Position numbers and translations under genes: made by a program. A DNA stretch of 64,000 bases, taken from contig CAOLHI010000073.1 of assembly GCA_948474755.1 (NCBI GenBank), positions 744,001 to 808,000 on the forward strand. The letters are read 5' to 3'. The notes under the pieces are model-generated. The model saw only the letters and a list, made by a program, of their open reading frames with translations. It was not told the origin of the DNA and searched no databases. The DNA comes from Ctenosaura bakeri (lineage: Eukaryota > Chordata > Lepidosauria > Squamata > Iguanidae). This document shows positions 33,229 through 45,059 of this stretch, piece after piece; position 1 is the stretch's first letter; the number at the start of each line of letters is the position of its first letter.

Positions 33229-34164
33229 AAAGTGCATGGCTCTATGTAAGAAATGAAGATGATCTACTAAAATTGCCATTCTGGCAGTAGAAAGGGAGTT
33301 GCCTTGTTTGTTAAGTGCTATTTAAAAACTAGAACAATTCAATTTTTCTGCAAATACTTTTTTTGGTAAGACATGTCTTCACAGCGAAAATGACATTTTC
33401 CCCCTTTTTACCTGCCATTACTTTTAACTGTCAAACCTAGCAAGTTTTCTTCCCTCATATGTGTGTGTGTGTGTGTGTGTGTGTATACATACATACATAC
33501 ACATTCTTTAAAAAATAACTTTTAGCATCAAAGGAAGATTTACTCACTAGGTTTTCTCTGCTACGAACTTGTTTCTCCCTTGCTAACTTTGTCCTTGTTT
33601 GGAACTATGCCATTTGTTTTTGTAACATGGGAAAGCAAAACATTTCTGTATGTGTCTACATAAAGAAGTCATTCTGAGAGCTACTTCACAATGAGAGCTA
33701 CTTCAGTAATCCTCTCCCAAAGTATCTGACAAAACATACTGATGTGCTGCAAGGGGACAGATAATGTTCCATAGGCAATAGGCTTCCTGAATGCTCCTGA
33801 AAGCTTCATGTATCTATCTCAAAAAGATGATGCCCTCTGTGTGCCAATGAATAAACCACTACTCTAGCATTGCCATTGCTAGTCGTCTTTCCCCAGGCCA
33901 AGACAAATGTTCCTACATGAGGCAAAGGTCATATCCTCCAATATTTCATAGATGAAAACTGGAACATGTGTGGCCAAACAACATCAGAGTGTGATCAACA
34001 TGACAAAAGTTATTAATGAGGAAGAATGCACAAATGAAGAGAGGCTGAGCAGCAGTTTGCTTTTGCCTGAGCCTACTGGGAAAAGCAAGATTCCCCCTCC
34101 TCACCTCTCCCCTCACCTAAGTTAATTGAGTACAAACAATTTTTGCATTTGGAATTCTGTTAGC
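33229..34164. other. Unassigned sequence with TG/CATA repeat
   Basis: (GT)n followed by (ATAC)n lies at 33461-33503. No gene or other repeat is recognised. Confidence 0.45.
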
Positions 34165-34561
34165 AGCCCTTTCTGCACCTTTTCTCTGCAGCGTGAGGAT
34201 CCTGGCAGCAGCTCTGCTGGGAGGGGACTGCTACAGTAGCACTCCCCTTCACACCAGCTACCTCCATGATGAAGAAAGTGCAATGGTCTCACTTCTTCCT
34301 TCTGCAGCACAGCCAGGTACTCTCCAAGGCTGCACTGGGGCAGGAAGTACAGCAGTTGCGCTTCTGCATGACAGGTAAGTCCATGATGGTGGTGCGATTG
34401 CAGGTCATTGATGGGGAAAACCTGTCAATGATTTATTCCATGATTGTGCCACCTGGGGACAGAATAAGAATGGTTCTGTGACAACATCAAGCAGAACCAT
34501 CATCGTGGTCCCGTCCTTCTCCTGTCCTTATGGCACGTTGGGATGGTGGTGCAGAAAGGCC
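34165..34561 (+). mobile_element. Non-autonomous DNA transposon (copy Z4)
   Basis: The termini are AGCCCTTTCTGCACC and GGTGCAGAAAGGCC. The flanking triplets do not match cleanly. A perfect donor motif, CAGGTAAGT, lies at 34372-34380, and the hairpin TCATTGATGGGG...CTGTCAATGA follows at about 34406-34433. The length is 397 bp. Confidence 0.87.
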
Positions 34562-34939
34562 CAGAGTAAGCTGAGGACAAAGGGGAAGAAAGAATGTGGG
34601 ACATTGGAAAAGCAGTTGAAAAAGTGAACAGAAGATTAATTGAAACTGCCCATGCCAAATCAGGAAAGTTGAGTGATATACAAAATGGCATCTATGACCA
34701 TACAAGTAGTTTTACCTTACTACGGTGCTGGTGATAGAACAGTATCCTCTGCTGTTCTTGAGGGTAGCAGGCTAACTTAGGGGGATTACAGCAGATCACA
34801 GGCTATGCACAGCTTCAGCTTCTTGCCACCACTCCCCATCCTTCCAGCATCTTGCTCCATAAGGCATCTGCCTAGCTTCATGCTAGGAGTAGTCCTGAAG
34901 CCCAGTTTCAGCTTCATGCTAGGAGTAGTCCTTGTCTTT
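34562..34939. other. Unassigned sequence with a 36-bp direct duplication
   Basis: AGCTTCATGCTAGGAGTAGT occurs at 34874 and again at 34910, a tandem period of 36 bp. The remainder is unassigned. Confidence 0.6.
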
Positions 34940-35838
34940 ACTGGGGGCCTGGTATTCTGCCTTGTCTAGCCATCAGATTGAATTCAGTAACTCCCTGGAC
35001 TTGTTAAAATCAGCTTTCCTGAAATCCAAGGTCCATGTTTGACTATACTCTTCTTTGCCCTGTCCCACACTTGTAAATTCTAGCACTACATGGACACTTC
35101 CCCCTAAAGTACTGACTACTTTGGTTCCAGTGATCAACTCCTCTCAATTGGTTATGATCATATCCAGGATTTCTAGTCTTCATATTTCTTCCTCTGTCTT
35201 TTGAAACAGGAAATTATTGGCAAGACAGATCAAGAATTTGTTGCTTAGCAGAGTTAGTCTCCCAGCAGATATCAGAGTAACTAAAATTGCTTATAACTAC
35301 CACCACCATTTCTTGGTTTGCTGGCCTGTTGTAAATACCTGTCATGTTACATTTAATTATTTATTTATTTATTTTTACCCAAACACTCTCAACTGGTTCA
35401 CTCTGGTTACTCTCACGAATTTCATACAACTGAATTTGTATTTGATACATAATGTTAATTCCTGCCACATCTATTCTTTTTGAATAGATTATGCCTTTCA
35501 ACTGTAATATTGCAATAATGGGAGTCATCCCATCAGGTCTCCGTTACACCTACAAAGTCATATGTACCTTCCTGAACTAGGACTTCAAGCTCATCTTGTT
35601 TGTTTCTCAAACTCCTTGCATTGTTGTATAGACAGCTGAAGCTTCATTTGTTCTCACTTATCAATTTATTGCCAGTTTTTCTGTAGATCTCATTCTGTCC
35701 CTCAGCTTCTCCTCTAAATTCACATGTTTGTGTTTAGAGGCTGATGTTTGAACTATTTTCCCTAACCTGCCACCCAAAAGATTTAGTTTAAAGCCTTCTT
35801 AGCTTGCCATGCTACTACCAAAGATATTCTTCCCAGTC
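34940..35838 (-). pseudogene. CR1/L3 LINE ORF2 endonuclease region
   Basis: Read on the minus strand from about 35650, the DNA encodes LYNNARSLRNKQDELEVLVQ and YDFVGVTETWWDDSH, the start of the APE-type endonuclease domain. The NxR motif and the catalytic-type glutamate in TETWWD are visible. Further on it encodes VVVVISNFSYSDICWETN, a decayed counterpart of the GDFNxPDICWE motif, with the active-site GD replaced. It ends in a counterpart of the DFRRADF linker near 35015-35030, overlapping the start of the 31015-33003 piece. Frames are broken in several places. The upstream ORF1 part follows after a DNA-element insertion. Confidence 0.88.
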
Positions 35839-35841
35839 TTC

Positions 35842-36262
35842 GGCCCTTTCCGCATCCTACCTCTTCTCGGCGCTGGGGTATGGTGCTTGCACGAGCAGCC
35901 TCTTGTGAGAGGCCCTCACGTCCAGGCTTCTTCAGTTTTGCATGAGCTTCCTGCTTGCGCAAGAGCCCCACCTCTTCCTTTCGCAGTGCAGCCTGGGACC
36001 TTCCCAGGCTGCACTGAGACAGGAAGCATGACCGGCCCAGCTCCCGAGGCTCCACATGCCAGGTAAGTGCATGCGGGGCCTGGGAGCAATGCACGACCGC
36101 ACAGCATTTTTGGCTTAAAGCCAAAAATGCAAAGGTGCGCTATCATTGCCTGCTGGCCCCTGGAACCTTGCGTGATTGCGAGGGCATCATGAAGATTGCT
36201 CCTCACATTCGCGTGAGGCTCCTGCCCCTCTTTTGCATGGCAGATGCTGTGTGAAAAGGACC
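35842..36262 (+). mobile_element. Non-autonomous DNA transposon in CR1/L3 (copy Y3)
   Basis: The termini are GGCCCTTTCCGCATCC and GTGTGAAAAGGACC, with a perfect TTC duplication (35839-35841 and 36263-36265). CAGGTAAGT lies at 36060-36068. A perfect-looking 27-bp hairpin (GCATTTTTGGCTTAAAGCC...) spans 36104-36130. The length is 421 bp. Confidence 0.95.
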
Positions 36263-36265
36263 TTC

Positions 36266-37300
36266 ATGAGGTGCAGCCCATCTTTAGCCAGTAGCCCTAT
36301 ATCTAAAAAGTGAAGACTGTGGTCCCAGAAGCCAAAGCAGAAGCCAAAACTTCTATACTATCTACATAGCCAGTCATTTGCTTTTAGCATCTTCCTTGTC
36401 CCTCTGTAGTTCTCTATACTTCACTGGCAGAACTGATGAGAATACTAGCTGAGCCTCACATCCCTATGGCTTCCTGCCAAAGCTTCGAAGTCTGATGTGA
36501 TCTGCTCAAAAGTATTCTTGACCATGTTGTTGGTGTCCACATGAATAAGGAGAAAGGGATACCATCTGTGTTCTTGATGAGTTTTGGTGAGTTGGCAGTG
36601 ACATCCTGGATACGTGCTCCAGGAACAATGCATACTTCCCAATTCATCTTGTCAGGCTGGCATACAATCGTCTGTATACTCCTGTGGAATGAGTTCCCCA
36701 GCCACCAGCACCCTTCTTTTCTTCTTCATGAAGTTGTCAGTTACCTTGATTCCTTCCCTGGCATACAATATCTCTTGTTGCTGGTTTTCTGTTTAAGTAT
36801 TTTCTCTGCTACTATCCTCATGAAGATGTAGAGATTATGTAGTTGGAAAGGTTCTGAATCCCTGCTGCATGGTCTGCTCCTGACAGTGACTTTATCCTCA
36901 GAGTGTTTTCTACTGTAACAGGCCTCTTCATTTTCCTTGGCAATTTCTTCCTATTGGTTCTGTAGGATCAATTGTCCCTGTGTTCTGTCCAGGAAGTCTT
37001 CATGTTCTCTGATGCACTGAAGAGACTCAACATGTAGCAGTAGTGCACTGACCTTCTCTTTCAACACAGGTACCAATTTGCACTTGCTGAAGGTACAGTC
37101 AATGATGTTTCCTGGCAAGAAAACAAAAAGTTCACATACACTGCCACAGATGACTAAGGATCCTTCTGCCTCCATCTCTGCAGTTATTTCTGTAGCCTTT
37201 CCACAAAATCTCATTGCTTGTCAGTTTTTCCTGTATTCCTTGAAAATTTCTTCTAAAGCAGCTCCATTGTTTCCATGAAGTTTAGCAGTGTTGACTCAAT
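36266..37300 (-). pseudogene. CR1/L3 LINE ORF1 with esterase-like (SGNH) region
   Basis: Two minus-strand stretches are recognisable. The upstream one (36951-37214) encodes KCKLVPVLKEKVSALLLHVE followed by REHEDFLDRTQ, the leucine-rich coiled-coil start of CR1/L3 ORF1. The downstream one (36445-36647) encodes VPGARIQDVT and, in a second frame, PFLLIHVDTNNMVKNTFEQI. These correspond to the GARV.DV and HVGTND blocks of the SGNH/GDSL esterase-like domain known in ORF1 of some CR1 families. The conserved G and D of HVGTND are changed to D and N here, and the frames are shifted. Together with 34940-35838 and 31015-33003 this makes a near-complete but scattered CR1/L3 layout on one strand. Confidence 0.8.
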
Positions 37301-40300
37301 TACTTGACCTGATCCTTGAATCCTCAGTGTTTGCTGTGTTGTAAGCTTCACTTATAAGAGAGTCTGGGAAAACAATACATGCCAGATTCAAAGAAATTAT
37401 GCTTCCTTCCCTCCTGAAATGCTTTTGCTCCCACTATAAGGCACTGTGCCATCAAGCAAGAAGTGTCCCGCGACTATATTCCCACCTGCAAGAGGAATGC
37501 ACAACAAACCAGGAGATGCTGGAGACGAAGTATGAAAATACTGTAGGGACATTCTTTTAACTTGAACAATTCTGCAGGACCCCTATGCTAAACAATCAGT
37601 ACCTGCAAGGAACACAGTTGTGGAGGGTGGAAATAAATGAAGATCTAAAATTTACACTAGACATCACTTTGTAAAATATAAATAAACCATCAAAAACATG
37701 GAACAAAACTCCCTTGGAATCAGTATCATGTTTCAGAAAACTGGCGTCTTGCCATAACCCAAAACCATTATATTTCAAAAAAGGATTGAAGCTGCTTTGA
37801 ATGAGCAACCCTGAGTATTCATTCTGACCATTAAAAGCAGCTAATCAATGATGAATTTGCTAGACAAATTTTCCAATGTTGGAACAAGATGTTTTGCATA
37901 GTTTTGTTATTTAAAAAGAGATTGCAGTTCTCATAATCTCACACCCAGCATGGCAATTGGTCAGGCTAGCAAGGGATATCTGGAAACTGGAAACTAAAAA
38001 AAAGTCATTTTTCCAAGGTGCAAAAAAAATTCAGCCCTGTGTATTTCAGTAACTTTTACACTATAATTTATATTGTACAACCCAGTGTGGTGCTGGTTAC
38101 AGTGTACAACACTATATTTCAACACTGCTCACTTTAATCTATAATTAAAGGAACAAAGTGAATATACTATTTTTTCTAAAAAAAAAAAAAGATGAAATTA
38201 AAAAGCAGATTTACTGCATCTGCAAACACAGACGGAGAAAGCTATGGTGAGAAGTGGGGAGGAGTATCTGCCAGGACAAGGAACAAGACCTCAATAGTTT
38301 CCTAACTGGTGTATAAGAGAGTGTTCTTGTGGGGGGGGGAGTTCTATAGCAAGTGGTTTGGGGCCAGTAAATGTTTTGGAAATAATAATCCAGGGCTTTG
38401 GAATGACAACCTTTGTTATAGTCTGTCATGATAAATTTTGCCAATTTTAGGCTCTGAGTTGAGATATCTAAAGTAGAAGGTGTTAACATTAGCAGTAATT
38501 TTGCCCTGGTGACTTTCTACTGGTTAATAGAGTTACCCTTTATACTGATCAAAATAATTTGTTCTAGCTAGAAAAAAAAACTGTTTCATGGGTATCTGGG
38601 CATTGTTCCTGTTCAACAATAAACAAGCAATAGCAGAAGAATACTAGAGCTTTCTAGAAGAAAGTGAGAATCCAACCAGTAATCACCTCCCACCATAATT
38701 AATGCTTGATAGCAGAGAGCCAAATGGAGAGCTGGTGGCCTTCATTCATGGGTTCTCTTTCCGTGTAGTGGTTTGAGTGGATACAATAGGTAAAATAATA
38801 AATGTCCACAAAACTGATAGGCTGATTACCAGATAGGAGGTACCAGCCTCTGCAACAGAAACAACCTCAGTCCAGACAGTGAGGACACTGTCTACGTCTG
38901 CTTACAATGGCTTCTGTATATGGCTTCTTATGGCTGTCTCCTAGATTGTGCACTACACCTTGTACTGCTGGTTACAGAAAGAACACCATTCTCTACATAA
39001 GACGACTGGACCTTATAAGATATGTGTTTTTTATATGACTGCCTAGAGTGTGTGATGATATACTGGTAGACAATTGATGCCTTGGTAAGAGTGTTTAGGG
39101 ACCATAAAACCTAGAAAATGAGATGCCTATGTAATATAACGATTCTACCCCTTGGAGTGTATACATGTATAATAATGAGTCCTGAAATTCCCATGATTAA
39201 AATATACTTAAGGGGAGCATTGATGTTAATGTGCCTGCTATCCAATACTGCTGTTTACACATGTGAGAGCACAGGTGACCATAACAGTAAACAGGAAGGA
39301 ATGCCTGTTTGTCAGGCAAATGGCAAAGAACCTTCAACCCCTCAATAAAGAGATGAGGTGGGGTGGCCACAACTGTTTCACCTTACCTTTAAGTTAACCA
39401 CCATCATTCCATAAGAAAGGAGGTGTTAATTTATGGCTAGTAGAATGTACTAATCACCAGTGAGCTATTAGAATGATATATTCTTCCTGACATATGGGAT
39501 TGCCAGCTGTATATAATAGTGCTTATATTCAACCATTGAGGTAATTTGCCTTGTGACAGGCAGAAAAGCTACTAAATCTCCCAGTAGTTAAAATCTTTCT
39601 TTCACACACATACTCATTCTAGAAGTCTCCTCCTCCTCCTCCAGACATTTGCTTTAAACAACCAGGCTTTATTGCCATCGCAAATAAAAAAAGGAACCAG
39701 CTTAATCACAGTTTTATCTCCTAGACAAATATTTTGTTGCATGCTTATCATCAAGGGGTCACCATGGGTTCCTGTAGCTCCAGCTTAAACTCTTACTTTC
39801 CTCACTGCCTTTCTCATGAGCCATAAAATTTGAAATGTGAAATACAAGATGCCGACTCACACAGGTGAGATTGTTCACCATATCTTGGAGCCAAGGGATG
39901 CTTAGCCTTTGAAGAATATATTGGAGCAAATCTTTGAGGTCTACCAGAGCCAGATAATGATCCTTTCAGCCCCCTAAGCGTGCAGAAAGCCAAAGCAAGA
40001 TAAATAGTTTATACTGTGCATTCGCCCTTTCCCGTAGTCACATGAAACAAGTTAGAATATTTTGTAGAGTTTCAAAAAAGTTCTATAAATTGTAATAATA
40101 ACAACAGCAATAATATGCAGTTCAGGGAGGTGATCTATCACTGAACTACAACCCAAAGGACTGCTAAAAATTGGGCACTCAATGAATTCAGTGTATCCCT
40201 CCCAATTTGATGCATCATGTTTATCCCCCAAAAATTTCACATTCAGTTTTGTCACTTACCCTCACTGTTACAAACATTCACCTGATTATAGATCTCAGAT

Positions 40301-41199
40301 GTTCTTCCCAAACAGGAACATTTAAATTTGTATGAAAGTCTAAGACGAGTTGTATCCAGCTAGTACCCCACCACTGACAGAAATTTCTTTGACTTGGCAA
40401 AGGCTTCCAGCTGCCGTATGTTGAATGAGGCAATGTTGTTGATTCCCCCCCCTCTTTGCAGCACCTTTGCACACCCCAAATTCTGCTCCACCATGTGGAT
40501 GTGGGAAGTGGCATGTGGGACTGCTCAGAGAAGCAGAAAGTGCCTCCCGACAGATCTCACCCCTTGCCATTTTGCTGAAAGAATCCTCCACTGGATTTTT
40601 TTTTTAAAAAACAACACTTTTGTCAAAAGGGGTTTCAGTTGCATCCAACTTAATGTACTTAATAAGGAAGGGTAGAGCTTGGTATATATTATTTTTACCA
40701 TAGATGTATTGAGGACAGAGGCCAACTTTTCAACTATAACTGTCACCATGTGAAAAAGAAATTAGACTGACATGAAGGTGAGCCTTTGCCAGATTCCAGT
40801 TATATATGATAGAAGCCCTGAGTGTGTGTCTCCATTAGTAACATGGCGTGGAGCAAGACTACAGGTAGGATTTAGAAAACTGGGGTAGCTCATCTCACAC
40901 TGGACTGACTGCTTAGTCTAAGTTCAGAAATTATGAGCTAAATCACAGGAAATACACAAGATAGGGACAGACAAAAATAAAATCGAGCAAATTACTGAGG
41001 AAGATGACAATACACCTCCAAACCAAAACATAACAAATATAGGAGACACAGGGGTACATGTTATCACTTTGCCATTTTAACCACAATCCCTCCCTCTTGT
41101 TCTGCTGAAGTGCTTTCCTTCTGGCCTCCAAATAAGTTAGCTGATAGCTTATGACATCTTTAGTGGGAGCCTATACTTTCCTCTTAAACAGAGCTGTGC
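37301..41199. other. Long mostly unique tract
   Basis: No gene, RNA or confident mobile element is recognised. A decayed piece near 37920-37985 (GCATGGCAATTGGTCAGG) resembles the centre of the palindromic hAT-like element. Short runs of A occur at 38178 and of G at 38333. Reading frames up to 93 codons carry no domains. A weak tRNA-like or coding signal was looked for and not found. Confidence 0.4.
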
Positions 41200-41770
41200 A
41201 GTTTATCCAAACTGACTTCTCAATGGGATTTGAAGACTTCAACAAGCCTGCTTCTGGTTCTGATGCTGTTCAGTTCCCTCATGCTGGTTGATGCCTGGAT
41301 AGTGGCTTTCTAGATCTAGACATCTCCCTCTCAGATCCCACCTGGAAACTGTATTACTCTACCATTCTATTTTTAGGCAAGTTCTTGGATTGTTTGGTGG
41401 CCTCCCAGATCCAGGGGTTTCTGGATGAGATTAATTACCTATATCCACTTTAATCTGGTTCAAGCATTGTTTAGGGGACAGAGATGACTTTGGTCACTTG
41501 GGTGGATTACCTACCCTGGAAGCTAGATGGGAAAGTGTGTCCCTGTTGGTTCTGCTGGACCTCTTGGTAGTTTTTGATACCATTGACTATGGTATCTTTC
41601 TGGGTCATCTTGCTGGAATGAGATTTGGGGGCACTGTTCTACAGTGGCTTTGCTCCTTTATGGAAGAGTGAACCCAGAAGGTGGTACTGAGGTACTTCTG
41701 AAAGACTCACTGTCTGTTGGCCTGTGGAGTTCCTCAGGGCTTGGTTCTGTTCCCCATGCTATATTAGATT
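41200..41770 (+). pseudogene. L2 LINE reverse transcriptase core fragment
   Basis: The plus strand at 41540-41620 encodes SLLVLLDLLVVFDTIDYGIF followed by LGHLAG, the L2 counterpart of VLLDLSAAFDTVDH.ILL.RL. This RT motif contains the first catalytic aspartate (FDT). Just downstream, broken frames hold the TVLQW...SFL and SVPQGSVLGP-like blocks (GTTCCTCAGGGCTTGGTTCT, 41728-41747). There are stops and frameshifts, and it is truncated at both ends. Related L2 3' sequence occurs at 43390-43760, separated by younger insertions. Confidence 0.82.
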
Positions 41771-41955
41771 ACAATGGTAACATAATGAAGAATAATTTCA
41801 CTCCTTTTACAATGTAACTATAACTGTTAATTAATTTTCTAATTTTGGGGATGTGGCTTCACTAAAAAGTGCAGGAAGAATATGAAATGGCCCGTACTGA
41901 TCTCTCTAACTCCCTGCAAGTGCAAGACTCCTCCAGTGCAAGACTGAGACACCAA
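41771..41955. other. Unassigned sequence
   Basis: No feature is recognised. Confidence 0.3.
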
Positions 41956-42099
41956 GGCCATTTCCGCACTAGACTGTTATAGCGCTCTTATTCCACTTGC
42001 AACATTCTATGGAATCCTGGGGTTTGCAGTTTCGGGAGGGGCCAGTCAGATGTTGCAAGTGGAATAATAGTGCTCTAACAATCTAGTGCAGAAATGGCC
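41956..42099. mobile_element. Palindromic MITE, internally deleted (copy X4)
   Basis: The ends GGCCATTTCCGCACT and GTGCAGAAATGGCC and both outer arms match the 200-bp form. The central GAGCTCTCTGGCTGAGAATT part is missing, leaving 144 bp. The flanking triplets CAA and CCA differ by one base. Confidence 0.88.
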
Positions 42100-42237
42100 C
42101 CAGTAGGGTTTTCTTCATATTTTGGGGAGAGGGGGCATTTTGCAAAAAATACTCCCCATCCTGCTATGAAATTGTCTTTTTCCCTTTTGGAAAATAGAGA
42201 CACATAAAGGGAACAGGCACAACCACACAGAATGATT

Positions 42238-42350
42238 GGTTTTGTGATTATTTTGTCAAGTCAGCTTTGAGTTATGGCAAACCTGTGAATAGAGCCCACC
42301 AGGAGTTGGTTGTCAACAGCCCTGCTTAGGTCTTGCAAACTCAAGGCCTT
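42238..42350 (-). mobile_element. Bov-B/RTE LINE 3' end fragment
   Basis: On the minus strand: TGAGTTTGCAAGACCTAAGC, then CAGGTTTGCCATAACTCAAAGCTGACTTGACAAAATAA. This matches the 3' end of the copy at 27790-28172 (GTCTGCAAGACCTGAGCAGG ... CATAAGTCACAGCTGACTTG). Confidence 0.78.
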
Positions 42351-42635
42351 TTTGTTTTGATGGATTGCATGCTGCCATGAGGCAATAGGCTACACTAAAG
42401 GTAGCCTTCCTCCTGGTAGGGTCTCCCAAGTCAGACAAGCTTTTGCTGTGGAGCCAGACTAACTGTGCCAAACACCTTCGCTTGGTGAGGGGCAACTACT
42501 GGGCAGCAGCAGTAGCAGAGAGTGAAACTGGCAGAGGGTCCCTCAGAGAAAATGGCAGCAGCACTTTAGCTAAATCTGGACAGTTAGCATTGTGTTAGTA
42601 CTCCACAGAAGGAGACACTGGCATGACACGTCTAG
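42351..42635. other. Unassigned sequence
   Basis: No feature is recognised. Confidence 0.3.
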
Positions 42636-42836
42636 GGCTATTTCCGCACTACACTGTTATAGTGCTATTATTCCACTTTCAACATCCTGTGGAATTCTGG
42701 AGTTTGTAGTTTACTGAGGCCAAAGAGCTCTCTGGCTGAGAATTCTCAATGCCCCTCCATAAACTGCAAATTCCAGGATTCCATAGGATGTTGAAAATGG
42801 AATAATAGCACTATAACAATGTAGTGAAGAAAGGCC
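42636..42836. mobile_element. Palindromic ~200-bp MITE (copy X5)
   Basis: The ends are GGCTATTTCCGCACT and GTAGTGAAGAAAGGCC, with the full arms and centre. The flanking triplets TAG and TGA do not match. The length is 201 bp. Confidence 0.9.
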
Positions 42837-43389
42837 TGAAGTGCGTTACACTTTGAAAACTCTATAATGAGTTGACTGGTTATAAAACACAAACAACTCA
42901 TCCAGTGGTACTGCTTGTACTACAGGCTTCTCCTGCCCCAACACACACACACATTTATCTGACATGCTAGAAACTGGAGCGCTGCCAGAAAACAAAATTG
43001 GCTGAAAAGTGGAACCCATGTACTGTACTGTTTGGAGCATGGAGGACTTCCAGAGGCTCACTTGGGACTTCCAGAATGTACATTGCTTGCAAAATCTCTC
43101 AGCTTACTTAGAGCCTTCCCCCCGCCCCAGCTCGCTTTGAAGGCAGTGCGCACATGAAAGCAGTTCCAGGAGACCCTCTGTAGGGAAGAAGAACTGATGA
43201 AAGAGTGTAACCCTTGTCAAATTAATGGAACTTTTCCTTAATTTGGAAGCATCAAAAGAGTGAGTCATCAGATGGAGCAACAAAAGATGGGGACTTCCTG
43301 TACAAAGCAGGAATGACCAGCTTTTCCAGTAGTATGCATTCCACAGGAATCCACAGGAATGCACAAAAACCCCTGCAAAAATGAACACA
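42837..43389. other. Unassigned sequence
   Basis: A short (CA)n lies at about 42942-42953. Nothing else is recognised. Confidence 0.35.
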
Positions 43390-43760
43390 GTAAGGTCACT
43401 ACATTGCGTGAGAGCATGGTGGAGGGCCCTCTCAACTATGGCACTGCAAATGTGGAATGCCCTCGCTTTCAGGTCCCAACTATTAGCAACACTGGCTCCA
43501 TTTAGGTGCCAAATAAAAGCCTGGCTCTGCTCTAAGCCTTTGAGGCCCAGCTGATCCACTTCAAAATATTTATGCACATGGTTTGGAATTGTTTTAAACT
43601 TCTTAACTTGTTTTTCACTGGTTGCCTTGTTGAATATGCTTTTAGTCTATTTAAATTATTTTTATTGTTTTAATCTGTTAATGTGGATCTGATTTGTATA
43701 CTGCCTTGAGATCACATGATATAAGGCAAGATATAAATATTTTAATAAATAAATGAAGTA
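43390..43760 (+). mobile_element. L2 LINE 3' end with tail
   Basis: The plus strand has decayed counterparts of the L2 C-terminal block (WNALP and FR..LK.WLF type segments at 43445-43545). A T-rich 3' UTR follows, with TTATTGTTTTAATCTGTTAATG and CTGCCTTGAGAT, then the tail ATATAAATATTTTAATAAATAAATG. This tail order is typical of reptilian L2 elements. Confidence 0.8.
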
Positions 43761-44636
43761 AATAGTTACTTCTGAAAAGTAACTTTCCATACACTGATTC
43801 ATCCCAGCATTTAAAGTCCTTTTCAGAGGTGTACAAAGATGGTCTGATGGTCCCTCCAGAGATTCTGCTGAAATCTGCTGCCAAAATGTGACAAGTGTAG
43901 AGATACAGATTATATCATGGAATGTTAGCAGCTGGGTTTTCGCTCATCCCTGCTTCCATCAATAAATTAATGATTTGTGTTTCTTCTGTTGAATATTTGC
44001 ATCCCCTGCATCAAAAGATATCATTATTGGTGTGTCCTGCACTTCGAATGTCCTTACAAAAGATGTTTGAAGGTTAGGTGGCACATTAATAGGTCAATAT
44101 TTGTACAGATTTTTTTTCTGTCCGTTCCATTTAATCAATACTTATTCACAGATGAAATAAAAGCATTTTCCTTCTGGTCACACATGTGTAGCAGCACTTC
44201 ATCTCTTGAAAGCTAAATATGCTCCCTGCTGCTCCACAAACCTTCTCAGGTTCTTACTAACCTAAAACAAAGAGCTTCTGTTTGCTCAAGAGGCACTGCC
44301 AGGGTCAGAGAGAGGTTAGAAGTTATCCCTATCTCAAGGTCAAACTCCTATCTAAAAGGGCCAACCCAGTCTTATAGATCAGGTTGCAAAGATTGCAGCA
44401 AATGCTCATTCAAGCTTAGTCGTTTTCAGTAGGGAGCCCAGCAACACCAGAAGATTTGGGTTTTTCTCCCCATTTCCAGATGTGAACTCAGTTGCTAAAC
44501 CATTGCCAGGCCTACTTGATTTCTATCATGAATCCTGTGGGACAAATTTGGAGTGACATGGTTATCAGGCAGCATGACACATTTCAGACTGTAGGAATAT
44601 CTGCACTGCCTAAGAATATTGGTCCATCTAGCTCCA
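43761..44636. other. Unassigned, mostly unique sequence
   Basis: No gene or repeat is recognised. Confidence 0.35.
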
Positions 44637-44852
44637 TTGCTGTTGTTGTGTGCCTTCAATAATTTCCAACTTATGGCAATCCTAAGGGGGAACCTATCAT
44701 GGGGTTCACTTTGGGGGTCCCATTGCCTTCTCTGAGGCTGAGATAGTATAACTTGCTTATGATCACCCAGTGGATTTTCATGGCTGAGCATGAACTCCAC
44801 CCCTGGGCTCCAGAATTCAACATCCAAACCACCATACCATACTGGCTCTCAT
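44637..44852 (-). mobile_element. Sauria-type SINE
   Basis: Read on the minus strand: the head contains GCCAGTATGGTATGGTGGTT, box B has mutated from GGTTCGAATCC, then TCCACTGGGTGATCATAAGC, CCTCAGAGAAGGCAATGGGA, and the Bov-B tail (complement of TTTCCAACTTATGGCAATCC) to CACACAACAACAGC. It is nearly full length. Confidence 0.92.
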
Positions 44853-45059
44853 AGCTATATTATTCAAGCTTCCAACCCTGGAAAAAACCTGGGATAGGCA
44901 GTCAAAAGTATCCACCTCAGGACATATTGCCCCATCAGGATTCAAGTGAGCACTGGATCTTTATCCAACCCCACTTCTGATACCCACAGTAATGCAAGAG
45001 TGCTCAGTTTGATTAGATCAATTTGTACACATTTATTAGTACTAGGATCATAACATGCA
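44853..45059. other. Unassigned sequence
   Basis: No feature is recognised. Confidence 0.3.
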
